Assembly: GCA_001777995.1 (NCBI GenBank)
Contig: MFFV01000004.1
Span: 1-5,309 of the forward strand
Reading direction: 5' to 3'
DNA length: 5,309 bases
Source of the DNA: Candidatus Falkowbacteria bacterium RIFCSPLOWO2_02_FULL_45_15
GTDB taxonomy: Bacteria; Patescibacteriota; Patescibacteriia; Patescibacteriales; XYC2-FULL-47-12
Position 1 is the stretch's first letter. The number at the start of each line of letters is the position of its first letter. The notes below the pieces were generated by a model. The model did no database searches and was not told where the DNA came from. It saw only the letters and a list, made by a program, of their open reading frames with translations. This document shows, one piece after another, positions 4,701 through 5,309 of the stretch. The translations under genes were made by a program, and so were the position numbers.

Positions 4701-5309
4701 AAAACCGAGAATTAAAAATTAAAGTCAAGCGAGACAAAGACAAATACTCGCCTGGCGAAAACGTAAAGTTGGATATTCAGGTAACGGATAATAACGACGC
4801 GGCCTTGCCGGCGGAAATAAATTTGAATTTAGTGGACGAAGCTTATTACGCGGTGGCCGAAGATACCGCCTCTCCTCTAGAATCCATCTACACCAATGTG
4901 GGCCCGGGCGCTTTGATCGCTTTTTCAACTCATGAAAATTTATCTAATCAGGAAGGAGGCGGCGCGGAGAAAGGGGGCTGTTTTGCCGCCGGGACAAACA
5001 TACTTTTAGCTAACGGTAAAAATAAGCCGATTGAAAAGATGGCGGTTGGAGACATGATTTTAACTTATAGCGATGCGGCCAGCAAGCAATTAACGGCTGG
5101 CCAGGTAGAAGAAGTGATTGAACATTGGGTTGGAGAATACATGGTAATTAACGGGAAAACAAAAATTACTCCCGAACACCAGGTTTTTTCCAATAATCAC
5201 TTTGTTGACGCCGGACGGCTGAAAATAGGAGACTGGCTTTGGTCGGCAAATAATGAAAAAATCGTCGTGCGGGAAATTGAAATAAAACGCGAGTTAATAA
5301 AAGTATATA
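1745..5309 (+). CDS. Membrane-anchored alpha-2-macroglobulin family protein with embedded Hint/intein domain (3' end outside window)
   Basis: The frame is open for 1188 codons to the window edge. Residues 1-45 are a polar, Ser/Asn/Lys-rich cytoplasmic tail ending in KKK. Residues 46-68 form one membrane helix (VWLGTGVVLLLATV and onward), so the rest should lie outside the membrane. No lipobox is present, unlike the E. coli lipoprotein homologue. Residues about 100-198 and 200-296 look like two bacterial Ig-like (Big_5-type) domains. MG domains follow: YTDRPRYQTTDTIKYWG (about 530-546) is the classic MG2-type start, with further MG-like strands to about 975. KDKYSPGENVKLDIQV and LNLVDEAYYAV (about 998-1038) match the MG7-type domain just before the bait region. 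The PLESIYTNVGPG stretch and GGGAEKGG (1071-1078) occupy the bait position; then a Hint domain starts at Cys1079. In this family the bait is cut by an attacking protease, which triggers trapping. The thioester CxEQ motif is not in the visible part. ATG 1754 is an alternative start. Confidence 0.85.
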   Translation, partial: MENMNDSNLKNNQKESELSPNDLDSSMSSQKSEQTNKNFSITKKKVWLGTGVVLLLATVSAVLVFFYFKTGRTDPAGGDVSEEKNLFSGFSQLIIKTANADDNFTLTPLKIDGLGVSADTVYVIKSKEPLETDLIKKNLRVTPDFPYDLKKISETEWHLEPRQALAPNTLVRISLAAAFIDKNNQTNERDYSWAYQVKDDFKVLRSIPRDAGTNVPINTGVEITFSHDNYYDYEKYFSINPKVEGKFEQHGRTLVFAPQTALNAGALYTVTIKRGLPLTNSGDALATDYIFTFETQTDSATERDAWHGIYDRLIETNSKYPPLLQVSSYAAPDKLEVEVFRFNDWQEYLKSIRERDNLPWWSYSKDDFLMNAAELEKINAFTAPVKTNDRIKYIEFPGSLAKGFYLAEIKNREDKAQVWIQVSDLSAYYNVTKTDTIIWVNDNINKSPADGVKLELLDGGLAALTGAQGIALFKTPEAILKNAANEEETKRQYFKITKDDDALILPASQVSRGSWWESPAEANNYWLYLYTDRPRYQTTDTIKYWGLIKDRAHQPLNEKVTLTLYKEGYVDYYYRPVAIMSQKLKLSDLDIFSGEMAIQNLRPDYYTLELKVGEAVVKRSYLTIKPYAKPAFQLSLTPDRHAAFAGDTINLKVKAGFFEGTPAPALPLMLKMPEGNYKFTTDENGEANLTYNKKYYECGNAYGCWPSFVYLSIVPENSELAEISADTYIRFYGPKVYLETKTIYPVKGEGQVEMTAKFIDLAKLEADDWWSRGLGDSPADGVKIDGDLIKTTYIKRETSARYDFINKTTYKTYSYEKREEKIKSFSGATDQNGRYAFKQRLEPETSYRLEYKFFDGQGHFEKKVEYLYYYDGISLNRYGDFNYEYYNLNLNDPLTQAVKTYSVNEAVKAVFQKNERPLPDGNDRYLYLQLQNGLQEYQVTGRHEYEFPFEASDVPNVNLIGVYFDGLSYHSTAASYWSQSAKFKIKNRELKIKVKRDKDKYSPGENVKLDIQVTDNNDAALPAEINLNLVDEAYYAVAEDTASPLESIYTNVGPGALIAFSTHENLSNQEGGGAEKGGCFAAGTNILLANGKNKPIEKMAVGDMILTYSDAASKQLTAGQVEEVIEHWVGEYMVINGKTKITPEHQVFSNNHFVDAGRLKIGDWLWSANNEKIVVREIEIKRELIKVY
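4979..5309 (+). other. Hint (intein/hedgehog-type autoprocessing) domain inside the macroglobulin reading frame, partial
   Basis: From Cys1079 the protein reads CFAAGTNILLANG, then KPIEKMAVGDMILTY. This is intein block A: the nucleophilic Cys, the GTxIL strand and the 'I-E-x-M-x-V-G-D' turn. VINGKTKITPEHQVF (about 1135-1149) is block B, with Thr1142 and His1145 as the TxxH pair that activates the N-terminal scissile bond. DAGRLKIGDWLW (about 1155-1166) is the usual following strand and turn. The window ends at LIKVY, which resembles the lead into block F, where the C-terminal His-Asn should follow within about 25 residues. Only about 35 residues lie between block B and this point, so there is no room for a homing endonuclease: a mini-intein or bacterial intein-like (BIL) domain of roughly 130-140 residues is expected. 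Gly-Gly precedes the Cys, a favourable -1 context. Whether it splices or only cleaves depends on residues outside the window. Confidence 0.85.

Noticed and set aside
2267..4928. Several short minus-strand open frames (61-75 residues) under the macroglobulin gene
   Set aside because: All are antisense to a frame with continuous A2M domain structure; their composition (Arg/Pro-rich or hydrophobic) is that of a shadow translation.
4979..5309. Reading the Hint segment as a polymorphic-toxin (pretoxin) Hint
   Set aside because: Hint domains also occur in toxins just before the toxic tip, but nothing in the N-terminal part resembles an RHS or filamentous haemagglutinin scaffold; the MG domains point to A2M. 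The C-terminal part is unseen, so this is not fully excluded.
1745..5309. A2M thioester motif (CxEQ)
   Set aside because: No such motif exists in the visible frame. It is expected downstream of the bait region, outside the window, so its presence cannot be claimed.
1..5309. CRISPR arrays, tRNA or rRNA genes, insertion sequences
   Set aside because: No regularly spaced direct repeats, no cloverleaf or rRNA-like segments and no transposase motifs or terminal inverted repeats were seen on either strand.

Overview
The window holds one clearly identifiable large gene, two smaller genes, and the first codons of a fourth. The style fits a small-genome bacterium of the Patescibacteria/CPR type: moderate-to-low GC, A-rich gene starts with almost no Shine-Dalgarno sequences, genes with their own promoters, and a giant membrane-anchored macroglobulin beside a LexA-like repressor. 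This placement is an inference from style; no phylogenetic marker is present.

Layout. Positions 1-62 (minus strand) encode the first 20 residues of a LexA-like repressor. Its -10 box lies so close to the ATG that the mRNA is probably leaderless. Divergent from it is an unrecognised 205-residue protein (113-727, plus strand), with a possible PD-(D/E)XK-type nuclease signature. The two divergent promoters appear to share the same -10 bases. Next come about 200 bases of non-coding DNA (728-925): a conspicuously GC-rich block with a G10 run in a hairpin loop, then a clean Rho-independent terminator (926-952). A transglutaminase-like protein of a conserved uncharacterised family follows (996-1613). 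After a short AT-rich spacer with a good extended -10 promoter comes a very long reading frame. It starts at 1745 and stays open to the last base of the window (1188 residues seen, no stop).

The long frame is a bacterial alpha-2-macroglobulin (A2M) homologue. It has a cytoplasmic tail, one membrane anchor, two N-terminal Ig-like domains, macroglobulin (MG) domains and an MG7-like domain with the 'LVDEA' signature. At the glycine-rich segment where the bait region should end, the protein changes into a Hint (intein/hedgehog-type autoprocessing) domain beginning at Cys1079. It has a recognisable block A, a TPEH block B and a late 'LKIGD' segment. The window ends where the last C-terminal splicing block should begin. 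A self-processing domain at the bait region of a protease-trapping protein is the most notable thing here: the trap could be spliced, cleaved or switched by its own autocatalytic module outside the membrane.

The A2M and transglutaminase-like genes are neighbours on the same strand, but the promoter between them argues for separate transcription. The thioester motif, complement-like C-terminal half and splice acceptor of the A2M protein lie beyond the window, so its full architecture cannot be verified here.
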